This document shows positions 38,751-47,106 of a DNA stretch of 64,000 bases, one piece after another (the first letter of the stretch is position 1; the number at the start of each line of letters is the position of its first letter). The position numbers and the translations under genes are program-made. Source of the stretch: Burkholderia oklahomensis C6786. GTDB taxonomy: Bacteria > Pseudomonadota > Gammaproteobacteria > Burkholderiales > Burkholderiaceae. Under the pieces are notes generated by a model, which was given only the letters and a program-made list of their open reading frames with translations, was not told the origin of the DNA and ran no database searches. The stretch spans positions 4,068,036-4,132,035 of the forward strand of contig NZ_CP009555.1 of NCBI RefSeq assembly GCF_000959365.1, written 5' to 3'.

Positions 38751-39451
38751 TCGGCGTCTCCCTGCATCACGCGCTCGAGCCGGTAGCCGTAGCCGTAGAT
38801 CGGCGCGAGTCGGTAGCCGTTCTCCGGACGCAGGCCGAGCTTCGTGCGCAGCATCGAAATGTGCGTGTCCATCGTCCGCGACGGAATGTCGGTCGCCTGT
38901 TTCCAGACGAGATCGAGGATGTGCGCGCGCGACAGCGGCCGGTCGAGGTGCTGGAACAGCAGCAGCGCGAGCTCGAACTCCTTCTGCGTGAGGCTCACCG
39001 GCTTGTCGCCGACGTACGCCTGCTTCAGGTTCGCGTCGAACTTGTAGTTGTCGAACTCGCGGATCGACGACTCCGCGTTGACGGGATACGCGCGGCGCAG
39101 CAGCGAGCCGATCCGCGCGCGCAGGATCGGGCCGGACACGGGCTTCACGACGTAGTCGTCGGCGCCCGCGTTCAGGATTTGCGTGATGCCCGCTTCGTCG
39201 TCGCGGCTCGTCATGAAGATGATCGGCAGACGATGCTCGACCTGGTTCGCCCGCACCCACTTCAGGACTTCCTCGCCGGACATGTCCGGCACGTTCCAGT
39301 CGAGCACCAGCAGATCGAACGTCTCGCGCTGCAGGCGCTTCTTCAGCGCCTTGCCTTCCTTGAACGCATAGCACGTATGGCCTGCGGCAGTCAGCGTCTG
39401 ACTGACAAAATCCGTTTGGGCCTGATCGTCATCCAGTACAGCAATTCTCAT
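38747..39451 (-). CDS. OmpR-family response regulator
   Basis: A 234-residue regulator: receiver domain (residues 1-118) with acidic D7-D9, phospho-acceptor D51 and Lys in VVKPVS, then an OmpR winged helix (about 135-230) with the DNA-binding LSRAHILDLVW and TMDTHISMLRTKL. ATG 39451 (MRIAVLDDDQ) is preferred to an upstream ATG because the family begins there. It is the first gene of the RR/LysM-FecR/CHASE2-kinase operon. Confidence 0.93.
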   Translation of the reverse strand: MRIAVLDDDQAQTDFVSQTLTAAGHTCYAFKEGKALKKRLQRETFDLLVLDWNVPDMSGEEVLKWVRANQVEHRLPIIFMTSRDDEAGITQILNAGADDYVVKPVSGPILRARIGSLLRRAYPVNAESSIREFDNYKFDANLKQAYVGDKPVSLTQKEFELALLLFQHLDRPLSRAHILDLVWKQATDIPSRTMDTHISMLRTKLGLRPENGYRLAPIYGYGYRLERVMQGDAE

Positions 39452-39644
39452 AGCACCCCGCAAAACGAAATCCATTCGGGCTCCCGCGTCCGCCGAGCGG
39501 CCATGGGCAAGCCCGCACGAGCCCCGATTCGTAATAACCCGCCATTATCGGCTGAATGGTGATGATTGTCCGGCGCGCTACGCGCGAACCGGTATTCTAT
39601 GTGATCGATGCCCCATATCTCAAAAACGGGGCACGCCTGAACGG

Positions 39645-39671
39645 CGTTTTCATGATGGTAGTATGAAAACG
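39645..39671. promoter_or_regulatory. perfect inverted repeat upstream of the response regulator operon
   Basis: Arms CGTTTTCAT (39645-39653) and ATGAAAACG (39663-39671) with a 9-nt spacer. The gap 39452-39773 otherwise has no gene. A dyad of this size could be an operator for the OmpR-type regulator or another factor, or a weak hairpin in the leader. No T-run follows. Confidence 0.4.
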
Positions 39672-39773
39672 TCCTGAGAAATGTGCGTATCGCCGCGTAA
39701 TTATGTCAACGGTGATCGAACCGCACGCCGCGCCGCCAGCTGCTTGCCCGACGAGCACGCCGGGAGCGCTCCG

Positions 39774-40160
39774 CTAGGCCGGATCGGTTTCGAGTGCGCC
39801 GCGTGCGATCGCACGCGGCGCGTGTTGCAACGCTTCGTGCAGACGGCCGCGCACGTGCTCCCAAGCGGCGCGCGCATAGTCCGGCTGATCGGCCGCCCAT
39901 GCGTGCGCGAGATCGAACACGCGCTCGACGGTCGCCGCGCAGCGCGTCAGGTCCGGCTGCGGACTGCCGAGCGCTTCGCGCATCCATTCGGCGAGCCACG
40001 GCATGTCGACCGCGCTCGCATCCGCATAGGCCTCCAGCGCGGCACGCGCATGGCGGTCATGCTCGGGATCGAGCTCGACGCGCTGCATCGGCCGCATCCG
40101 CTCGCGCGCCTTGCCGTTCGGCTCGAACGGTATCCGAATCGTTCCCGATCTGAACAGCAT
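39774..40160 (-). CDS. hypothetical protein
   Basis: A 128-residue soluble protein that I cannot assign to a family. It is predicted mostly helical, with many Ala, Glu and Arg and conserved-looking aromatic residues (MPWLAEWMREAL, HAWAADQPDYARAAWEHVR). No membrane segment or signal peptide. A GGGGA ribosome-binding site precedes the ATG. It is monocistronic, 3' of tusA by 283 nt. Confidence 0.65.
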   Translation of the reverse strand: MLFRSGTIRIPFEPNGKARERMRPMQRVELDPEHDRHARAALEAYADASAVDMPWLAEWMREALGSPQPDLTRCAATVERVFDLAHAWAADQPDYARAAWEHVRGRLHEALQHAPRAIARGALETDPA

Positions 40161-40315
40161 GACATTCCCCTGTTTGCCGCAACGACACGCACGGGGCATG
40201 TCCTTCGCGATACGTCCCGTCCACGGCCGCGGCGTCGCACGGCGTGTTTCTGCAGACGAGATCCGACAGCGCAGTATAAGCAGTGCGCGATGACAGGTGG
40301 TTTAAGGATTGTCAG

Positions 40316-40345
40316 ACGCGCCGGGCCGCCGTCGGCCCGGCGCGT
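40316..40345. other. 12-bp perfect hairpin
   Basis: A 12-bp stem (40316-40327 with 40334-40345) with a GCCGTC loop. It is followed by TCGTTT on the plus strand but has no T-run on the minus strand, where the neighbouring genes lie. It may be a second terminator or a structured leader. Confidence 0.45.
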
Positions 40346-40378
40346 TCGTTTGCGGCGTTCGCGCGGCAAGCCCGCGAT

Positions 40379-40413
40379 GAAAAAATGCCGCGCCGGGCAC
40401 GCCCGCGCGGCAT
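40379..40413 (-). terminator. rho-independent terminator of tusA
   Basis: On the minus strand a 9-bp stem ATGCCGCGC with GCGCGGCAT (plus an inner GGGC/GCCC) is followed by six T. It begins 30 nt after the tusA stop. Clear intrinsic terminator. Confidence 0.88.
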
Positions 40414-40443
40414 CGGAACGACGCGGCACCGCCGCCTTGCGCG

Positions 40444-40674
40444 TCAGCGGCGGCGCATCAGGAAAACGAACGTCTTGTCCTGCGTGGTCGACGACTCGAC
40501 GATCTCGTTGCCCGTCTGCTTCGCGAACGCGGCGAAATCGCGCTGCGAGCCGGGATCGGTGGCGAGCACCTTGAGAATCTGGCCGCTTTCCATGTCGGCC
40601 AGCGCTTTCTTCGCGCGCAGGATCGGCAGCGGGCAATTGAGCCCGCGCGCGTCCACTTCCTTGTGAATGAGCAT
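40444..40674 (-). CDS. tusA: TusA/SirA-family sulfurtransferase
   Basis: A 76-residue sulfur-carrier protein. C14 in LNCPLPIL is the persulfide-bearing cysteine of the family, and the length is normal. TusA-type proteins relay sulfur for tRNA thiolation or other pathways. The tail ends in Met-Arg-Arg-Arg. It is its own transcript, closed by the terminator at 40379-40413. Confidence 0.92.
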   Translation of the reverse strand: MLIHKEVDARGLNCPLPILRAKKALADMESGQILKVLATDPGSQRDFAAFAKQTGNEIVESSTTQDKTFVFLMRRR

Positions 40675-40806
40675 CGGCTTTCGACCTTCGAATGACGCGC
40701 CGTCGCGGCGCTGTCGGAACGCAAGATTCTACCGCATGCGCTCCCGAGCGCACCCGCGCACGAGCAAGCACCGACGCGCGCGGCGCTCGCCGACGCGCGC
40801 GTCGGA

Positions 40807-41844
40807 CTACAGCGCCACCGCCCGTCCGGTCTGCAGCGACTCGCGCAGCGCATGGCCGATCCTCGTCGCCTCGAGCGCGTCCGCGAGCGTCGCGCCGCCC
40901 GAGCCGCCGTCGCCCCGCACCGCCGCGACGAACGCCTGCGCCTCGATCAGGAACGCCTCTTCGAAGCGATCGAAGAACGTCGGCGTGCAGGTGTTGCGGA
41001 TGCCCGTCGCGTCGTGGATCTCGACGCGGTTCGCCCGCGGGTTGCGGCCGATCGTGAGCGCCCCGGCGGTGCCGATCACCTCCGAGTGCGTGTCGTTGCC
41101 GTGCGCCATCGTGCGCGACGCGTAGAACATCGCGAGCCGGCCGCCCTCGAACTCGCAGATCGCGACGCCGTTGTCGACGTCGCCGCACGCGCGCAGGCCG
41201 TCGTGCAGCGCGATCGCGCCCGCCGCGTACACGCGCTGCGCGCGCGGCGCGCCGAGCAGCCACCGCGCGACGTCGATGTCGTGCACCGTGCAGTCGAGGA
41301 AGATGCCGCCCGAGCTCGGCGCGAAGCGCACGAAGAATCCCTCCGGATCGTTCTGGTCGCAGGTCTGCGAGCGCACGAGGAACGGCCGGCCGATCGCGCC
41401 CGCCGCGACGCGCTCGTATGCGTCGCGGTAGCTCGGATCGAAGCGGCGCATGAAGCCGATCGTCGCGACGAGATGCGGCCGCGCGCGCGCCTCGGCCAGC
41501 ACCCGCTCGCACTCGGCGAGATCGAGCGACAGCGGCTTCTCGCAGAACACGTGCTTGCCGGCGGCGAGCGCCGCGACGATCTGGTCCGCGTGCAGCGCCG
41601 ACGGCGTGACGAGCCACAGCGCGTCGAGCTCGGGATCGGCGACGAGCGCGTCGAAGTCCTCGTAGACGCGCGGCACCTTCAGCGCGTCGCGCGCCCACGC
41701 GCGTTCGTCCGCGACCGGGCTGCACGCGGCGGCGAGCGCCGCGCCCGCGACGCGGCGCGCGAGGTTTTCCGCATGGCGCCGGCCGAGCCGGCCGAGCCCC
41801 GCGATGCCGATCCGCACGGGAGCGGCGCTTTGGCTGACTGTCAT
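40807..41844 (-). CDS. Gfo/Idh/MocA-family inositol-type dehydrogenase
   Basis: A 345-residue NAD(P)-dependent oxidoreductase. The Rossmann motif is GIAGLGRLGRRHAENLA; EKPLSLD, IGFMRRFDPSY and DCTVHDID carry the catalytic Lys, Asp and His of the myo-inositol 2-dehydrogenase clade. It is 12 nt downstream of a second such gene. One of the two should be IolG (myo-inositol); the other may act on scyllo-inositol or another isomer. This copy has the unusual insert QNDPEGFFVRFAPSSGG around the active-site region. Confidence 0.87.
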   Translation of the reverse strand: MTVSQSAAPVRIGIAGLGRLGRRHAENLARRVAGAALAAACSPVADERAWARDALKVPRVYEDFDALVADPELDALWLVTPSALHADQIVAALAAGKHVFCEKPLSLDLAECERVLAEARARPHLVATIGFMRRFDPSYRDAYERVAAGAIGRPFLVRSQTCDQNDPEGFFVRFAPSSGGIFLDCTVHDIDVARWLLGAPRAQRVYAAGAIALHDGLRACGDVDNGVAICEFEGGRLAMFYASRTMAHGNDTHSEVIGTAGALTIGRNPRANRVEIHDATGIRNTCTPTFFDRFEEAFLIEAQAFVAAVRGDGGSGGATLADALEATRIGHALRESLQTGRAVAL

Positions 41845-41856
41845 CGCATCGCTCCT

Positions 41857-42876
41857 TCAGGCCGCCGGCTCGCCGAGCTTCACAGCGCGCCCTTCGCGCC
41901 ACGACAGCGTCGCGGCCTCGGCGAGCTCGAGCGCCTTCACGCCGTCCGCGACTGTCGTGCGCACCGGCTCGCCGCGCGTCACCGCCGCGAAGAAATGCGC
42001 GATCTCGCGCGCGTACGCGGCGCGGTAGCGCTCGAGGAAGAACGCCTCGGGCAGATCGGTCGACACCGCCTGCGCCGAATAGCCCGTCACCTCGGTCGGC
42101 CGCACGTTGCCCGCCTGCAGCATCCCGGCGCTGCCGAGCACCTCGAAGCGCTGGTCGTAGCCGTACGCGGCGCGGCGCGTCGTGTTGATCTGGCAGAGCC
42201 GGCCGCGCTTCGTGCGGATCGTGACCGCGGTCGAATCGACGTCGCCCGCGTCCGCGATCGCCGGATCGGTGAGGCAGCTGCCCGTCGCGTGCAGCGTGTC
42301 GGCGTCGTCGTCCAGGATCCAGCGGAAGATGTCGAAGTCGTGGATCAGCATGTCCTTGAAGATCCCGCCCGAGTGCTTGATGTAGTCGACGGGCGGCGCG
42401 CCCGGATCGCGGCTCGTCACGACGAGCATCTCCGGCGCGCCGATCTCGCCCGCGTCGATGCGGCGCTTCACCGCCTCGAAGGTCGGATCGAAACGGCGCT
42501 GGAAACCGATCATGCAGACGACGCCCGCCGCCGCGACGGCCGCCTCGCACGCGCGCGCCCGCGCGACCGTCAGGTCGACGGGCTTCTCGCAGAACACGTG
42601 CTTGCCCGCGCGCGCGGCGCCGGCGATCAGGTCGGCGTGCGTGTCGGTGCTCGAGCAGATCACCGATGCGCCGATCGACGCGTCGCCGAGCGCGCCGTCG
42701 ACGTCGGCGACCTGCGCGCCGTGCTGCGCGGCGAGCGCGGCCGCCGCGTCGCGGTTCACGTCGATCACGTACTTCAGGCGCACGCCGGGCCGGCGCGCGA
42801 GATTGCCCGCATGGATGCGGCCGATCCGCCCGGCGCCGAACACGGCGACGTCGATCGTCGGTACTGCGTCAGTCAT
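41857..42876 (-). CDS. iolG: myo-inositol 2-dehydrogenase
   Basis: A 339-residue Gfo/Idh/MocA enzyme that oxidises myo-inositol to 2-keto-myo-inositol. It shows FGAGRIGRIHAGNLA, EKPVDLT (catalytic Lys), IGFQRRFDPTF and DMLIHDFD (catalytic Asp and His). It overlaps the RpiR regulator gene by 8 nt. It reads most like canonical IolG of the two copies. Confidence 0.9.
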   Translation of the reverse strand: MTDAVPTIDVAVFGAGRIGRIHAGNLARRPGVRLKYVIDVNRDAAAALAAQHGAQVADVDGALGDASIGASVICSSTDTHADLIAGAARAGKHVFCEKPVDLTVARARACEAAVAAAGVVCMIGFQRRFDPTFEAVKRRIDAGEIGAPEMLVVTSRDPGAPPVDYIKHSGGIFKDMLIHDFDIFRWILDDDADTLHATGSCLTDPAIADAGDVDSTAVTIRTKRGRLCQINTTRRAAYGYDQRFEVLGSAGMLQAGNVRPTEVTGYSAQAVSTDLPEAFFLERYRAAYAREIAHFFAAVTRGEPVRTTVADGVKALELAEAATLSWREGRAVKLGEPAA

Positions 42877-43750
42877 CGTATCCTCCAGTGTCCTTGACTT
42901 CTTCCACGTTCAATTCCAGCCGGTACGCGAGCGCGATGAAGAGCGCCTGGCACAGGCAGATCGTGCTCGTCAGCGAACGGAACGCGAACGCGCTCCCCTC
43001 CTTCACGAGCAAATGAGCGCTCGCGTCGCGCGCGAGCGGCGACAGACGGCTGTCGGTGATGACGAGCGTCTGCGCATGGTTGTGGCGCGCGGCGCGCAGG
43101 CAGTACTGCGTCTCCTTGCCGTACGGCGCGAAGCTGATCGCGATCACGACGTCGCCCTTCTTCACGCTGCGGATCTGCTCGCGGTACATGCCGCCGAGCC
43201 CCGACACGAGGTGCACGCGCTTCGCCGTATGCTGCAGCGCATACACGATGTAGCTCGCGACCGGAAACGAGCGGCGCACGCCGACCACATAGATGTTCTC
43301 CGCCTTCTCGAGCATCGTGACGGCCGCGTCGAACTGGTCGTCGTCGAGGCCCGCCGCGAGCTCGTCGAGCCCCGCGCGCGACGCGTCGACGAACTGCCGC
43401 GCGACCGCGCCGCCCGTCATCGGGCCCGACTTGCCGTCGATCAGGCTGCGGATCCGCTGCTGGTAGCTCTGCACGGTCGGGTTCTGGCCCGTGTACGCGT
43501 CCTTGAACACCGCCTGCAGATCGGAAAACCCGGAAAAGCCGAAGCGCTGCGCAAAGCGCACGACGGCGGACGGATGCACGCCGCAGCGCTCGGCGATGTC
43601 GCTCGTGCGGTCCATCATCACGCTCGAGCGGTGCTCGTCGATGTACGACGCGATGCTCTTCAGCTGGCGCGGCAGCGTGTCGTAGGCGTCGGCGATCCGT
43701 TGCAGCAGGTCGTCGACGGCGGGCGTCTCCGGTTGTGTCGTGTCGTCCAT
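42869..43750 (-). CDS. RpiR-family transcriptional regulator of inositol catabolism
   Basis: A 293-residue regulator. An N-terminal HTH_6 domain (about residues 10-85, SDIAERCGVHPSAVVRFAQRFGF) is followed by a SIS sugar-phosphate binding domain (about 130-265, VVGVRRSFPVASYIVYAL). It should respond to an inositol pathway phosphate, such as 2-deoxy-5-keto-gluconate 6-phosphate, and control the divergent operons (inference). A palindrome at 43855-43872 in the divergent gap is a candidate site. Confidence 0.9.
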   Translation of the reverse strand: MDDTTQPETPAVDDLLQRIADAYDTLPRQLKSIASYIDEHRSSVMMDRTSDIAERCGVHPSAVVRFAQRFGFSGFSDLQAVFKDAYTGQNPTVQSYQQRIRSLIDGKSGPMTGGAVARQFVDASRAGLDELAAGLDDDQFDAAVTMLEKAENIYVVGVRRSFPVASYIVYALQHTAKRVHLVSGLGGMYREQIRSVKKGDVVIAISFAPYGKETQYCLRAARHNHAQTLVITDSRLSPLARDASAHLLVKEGSAFAFRSLTSTICLCQALFIALAYRLELNVEEVKDTGGYDD

Positions 43751-43854
43751 GTCCGTTCCGGCCGGCGGGCGCCGCTTCGCGCATCGCGCGCGCCGCGGAC
43801 GGCATCCGGCTCCCAGTCTTGTCGTGCACCGAGTATAGGCACTCCGGATTCAAA

Positions 43855-43872
43855 ATGGAACAAATTTTCCAT
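43855..43872. promoter_or_regulatory. candidate RpiR operator
   Basis: Perfect dyad ATGGAA-N6-TTCCAT in the 235-bp divergent gap between regulator and transporter genes, next to an AT-rich patch. RpiR/HexR-type proteins bind palindromes of comparable form. Confidence 0.5.
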
Positions 43873-43985
43873 GGCACGATTAAATAAAATTTTCTTTGCA
43901 ATCCGTGGCGAGTTGACCTAACCTTGCTCGTGAACGCGGCCGGTCTGCGTTCGCCCGAAAACGACAGACAGAGAAAGGTGGAGAC

Positions 43986-45035
43986 ATGAGACTTTGCACT
44001 GGCAAGGCCGTCCTGCGCGCGTGCGTCGCCGCGATCGCCGTCGCGGCGGGCGTGGGCGGCGCGGCCCCGGCAGCCCAGGCGGCGGACGCCCGGTTCGCGC
44101 TGATCAGCCACGCGCCCGATTCCGATTCGTGGTGGAACACGATCAAGAACGCGATCAAGCAGGCGGACGAGGACTTCAACGTCACGACCGACTACCGCAA
44201 CCCGCCGAACGGCGACATCGCCGACATGGCGCGCTTGATCGAGCAATCGGCCGCGCGCGACTACGACGGCGTGATCACGACGATCGCCGACTACGACGTG
44301 CTCAAGAATTCGCTCAAGAAAGTCACCGCAAAGAAGATCCCGCTCGTGACGATCAACTCCGGCACCGAGGAGCAAAGCGCGCAGCTCGGCGCGATCATGC
44401 ACGTCGGCCAGCCCGAGTACGTCGCGGGCCGCGCGGCGGGCGAAAAGGCGAAGGCGGCGGGCGTGAAGACGTTCGTCTGCGTGAACCACATCGCGACCAA
44501 CAGCGTGTCGTTCGACCGCTGCCGCGGCTTCGCCGACGCGATCGGCGCCGACTACAAGCGCTCGACGATCGATTCCGGACAGGACCCGACCGAGATCCAG
44601 TCGAAGGTCAGCGCATACCTGCGCAACCATCCGGACACGCAGGCGATCCTGACGCTCGGCCCGGTGCCCGCCGCGGCGACGCTGAAGGCGCTCCAGCAGA
44701 TGGGCCTCGCGAACAAGCTCTTCTTCGCGACGTTCGATTTCTCGGACGACATCGCCAAGGCGATCCAGAGCGGCGCGATCAAGTTCGCGATCGACCAGCA
44801 GCCGTACCTGCAGGGCTACATCCCGGTCGCCGTGCTCGCGATCGCGAAGCAGAACAAGACCACCGATCCCGCGAAGATCCGCCAGATCCTCGAGGCGAAT
44901 CCGAAGTTCCAGGCGCGGCTCGCCACTTACGGGCTGCAACCGTCGTACGGGCCGAAGAACATCCGGTCCGGTCCCGGCTTCATCACGAAGGAGAACATCG
45001 ACAAGGTGCTCAAGTACGCGGGCCAGTACCGCTAA
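43986..45035 (+). CDS. inositol ABC transporter, periplasmic binding protein
   Basis: A 349-residue exported sugar-binding protein of the RbsB type. The signal peptide ends at AAQAADA (about residue 35). The mature protein begins RFALISHAPDSDSWWNTIKNA and carries two Rossmann-like lobes. GAGAAAGGTGG stands before the ATG. It heads the plus-strand inositol operon, so its ligand is taken to be an inositol isomer. Confidence 0.92.
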   Translation: MRLCTGKAVLRACVAAIAVAAGVGGAAPAAQAADARFALISHAPDSDSWWNTIKNAIKQADEDFNVTTDYRNPPNGDIADMARLIEQSAARDYDGVITTIADYDVLKNSLKKVTAKKIPLVTINSGTEEQSAQLGAIMHVGQPEYVAGRAAGEKAKAAGVKTFVCVNHIATNSVSFDRCRGFADAIGADYKRSTIDSGQDPTEIQSKVSAYLRNHPDTQAILTLGPVPAAATLKALQQMGLANKLFFATFDFSDDIAKAIQSGAIKFAIDQQPYLQGYIPVAVLAIAKQNKTTDPAKIRQILEANPKFQARLATYGLQPSYGPKNIRSGPGFITKENIDKVLKYAGQYR

Positions 45036-45134
45036 CGTCCATCGCATCGATTCGTACGACGCGCGGCGCACGCCGCGCGCTTTACCGGCGACGCGGGGCC
45101 GAACGCGCCGAGCGCCGGGCATCAAGGAGACATC

Positions 45135-46280
45135 ATGGGTGTAGTCGGCAAGCACATGTCAGCGCACGCACACGAGAAGCCGCAGCCGGGCGCCGCGTCC
45201 GACGAGCGGCTGCGCGGCGAAGCGTGGTTCCAGCGCTTTCTCAATCGTCCCGAGTTCGCCGCGATTTCCGGCGCCGTGCTCGTGTTCGCGGTGTTCGCGT
45301 TCGGCGCGGGCGGCTCCGGGATGTTCAATCTCGACGGGATCATGAACTGGTCGCAGGTCGCGGCCTACCTCGGCATCCTCGCCGTCGGCGCGTGCCTCCT
45401 GATGGTCGCGGGCGAGTTCGACCTGTCGATCGGCTCGATGATCGGCTTCGCCGGGATGATGGTCGCGATCCCGACCGTCTACTTCCACTGGCCGATCTGG
45501 CTCGCGATCCTGTTCGCGTTCGCCGGCTCGATGGCGCTCGGCGCGCTGAACGGCTATCTCGTGATGCGCACGAAGCTGCCGTCGTTCATCGTCACGCTCG
45601 CATTCCTGTTCATCCTGCGCGGCCTCACGCTCGCGCTCTCCATCATGTTCGCCGACCGCACGATCGTGTCGGGCCTCGGCGACTACGCGCACGCCGACCC
45701 GATCACGCATTTCCTGTTCCAGGGCGTCGCGTTCCACGACCTGTTCCGCTGGCTCGCGCACGTCGGCATCGGCCAGGTGCTCGACAACGGCGAGCCGCTC
45801 GTGCCCGGCGTGCCGAAGGTGCTGCTGTGGTGGTTCGCCGTCACCGCGATCGGCGCGTTCGTGCTCGCGAAGACGCGCTACGGCAACTGGATCCTCGCCG
45901 CGGGCGGCGACGCGCACGCGGCGAAGAACGTCGGCGTGCCGGTGCGCCGCGTGAAGATCTCGCTGTTCGTGCTGACCGCGTTCTGCGCGTGCCTGTTCGC
46001 CGTGCTGCAAGTCGCCGACATCGGCTCGGCCGCCGCCGACCGCGGGCTGCAGAAGGAATTCGAGGCGATCATCGCCGCGGTGATCGGCGGCACGCTGCTC
46101 ACGGGCGGCTACGGGTCGGTGATCGGCGCGGCGTTCGGCGCGCTCATCTTCGGCGTCGTGCAGATCGGCATCACCTACACGAACATCAGCTCGGACTGGT
46201 TCCGCGTGTTCCTCGGCGTGATGCTGCTCGTCGCCGTGCTGTTCAACCACTACGTCCGCCGCCGCGTGTCGCAATCGTAA
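45135..46280 (+). CDS. inositol ABC transporter, permease
   Basis: A 381-residue inner-membrane permease of the RbsC family, with about ten membrane helices (for example VAAYLGILAVGACLLMVAGEFDLSIGSMIGFAGMMVA, containing the family EFDLS motif, and TGGYGSVIGAAFGALIFGVVQ). AAGGAG precedes its ATG. It pairs with the binding protein upstream and ATPase downstream. Confidence 0.93.
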   Translation: MGVVGKHMSAHAHEKPQPGAASDERLRGEAWFQRFLNRPEFAAISGAVLVFAVFAFGAGGSGMFNLDGIMNWSQVAAYLGILAVGACLLMVAGEFDLSIGSMIGFAGMMVAIPTVYFHWPIWLAILFAFAGSMALGALNGYLVMRTKLPSFIVTLAFLFILRGLTLALSIMFADRTIVSGLGDYAHADPITHFLFQGVAFHDLFRWLAHVGIGQVLDNGEPLVPGVPKVLLWWFAVTAIGAFVLAKTRYGNWILAAGGDAHAAKNVGVPVRRVKISLFVLTAFCACLFAVLQVADIGSAAADRGLQKEFEAIIAAVIGGTLLTGGYGSVIGAAFGALIFGVVQIGITYTNISSDWFRVFLGVMLLVAVLFNHYVRRRVSQS

Positions 46281-46292
46281 CGGAGTTCAAGC

Positions 46293-47093
46293 ATGTCCAC
46301 GCCAGCATCCAACGATACGATTCTCTCGCTCGAGAACGTCAGCAAGTATTTCGGCAAGGTGATCGCGCTGTCGGGCGTCACGCTGCGCCTGAAGCGCGGC
46401 GAAGTCCACTGCCTGCTCGGCGACAACGGCGCCGGCAAGTCGACCCTCATCAAGACGCTCGCGGGCGTTCATCAGCCGTCCGACGGGCAGTATCTGGTAG
46501 ACGGCAAGCCCGTCCTGTTCGAATCGCCGAAGGACGCGCTCGACCTCGGCATCGCGACCGTCTACCAGGACCTCGCGCTCGTGCCGCTCCTCTCCGTCGC
46601 GCGCAACTTCTTCATGGGCCGCGAGCCGCAGAAGAAGCTGTTCGGCTTCGTCAACGTGATGGATCTCGATTCGGGCGCTCGGATCGCCCGCACGAAGCTC
46701 GCCGAGATGGGCATCAACGTGCGCGACGCGCACCAGCCGATCGGCACGATGTCGGGCGGCGAGCGGCAGTGCCTCGCGATCGCGCGCGCGATCCACTTCG
46801 GCGCGCGCGTGCTGATCCTCGACGAGCCGACCGCCGCGCTGGGCGTCAAGCAGAGCTTCAACGTGCTGAAGCTGATCCACGCCGCGCGCGCGAAAGGAAT
46901 CTCGGTGATCTTCATCACGCACAACGTGCATCACGCGTACCCGATCGGCGATTCGTTCACGCTGCTCAACCGCGGCCGCTCGCTCGGCACCTTCACGAAG
47001 GACACGATCAGCAAGAACGAAGTGCTCGACATGATGGCGGGCGGCGCCGAGATGCAGAAGATGATCGCCGAACTCGACGGCGCGACCATTTGA
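46293..47093 (+). CDS. inositol ABC transporter, ATP-binding protein
   Basis: A 266-residue ATPase with one nucleotide-binding domain: Walker [10 protein letters not shown] (about 47-55), signature MSGGERQ, Walker B VLILDEP and switch His in ITHN. Most sugar-type (RbsA) ATPases have two domains fused; this single-domain form is normal for the inositol subgroup. It lies 12 nt after the permease gene. Confidence 0.93.
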   Translation: MSTPASNDTILSLENVSKYFGKVIALSGVTLRLKRGEVHCLLGDNGAGKSTLIKTLAGVHQPSDGQYLVDGKPVLFESPKDALDLGIATVYQDLALVPLLSVARNFFMGREPQKKLFGFVNVMDLDSGARIARTKLAEMGINVRDAHQPIGTMSGGERQCLAIARAIHFGARVLILDEPTAALGVKQSFNVLKLIHAARAKGISVIFITHNVHHAYPIGDSFTLLNRGRSLGTFTKDTISKNEVLDMMAGGAEMQKMIAELDGATI

Positions 47094-47106
47094 TCCAGGA
47101 CTCGCG

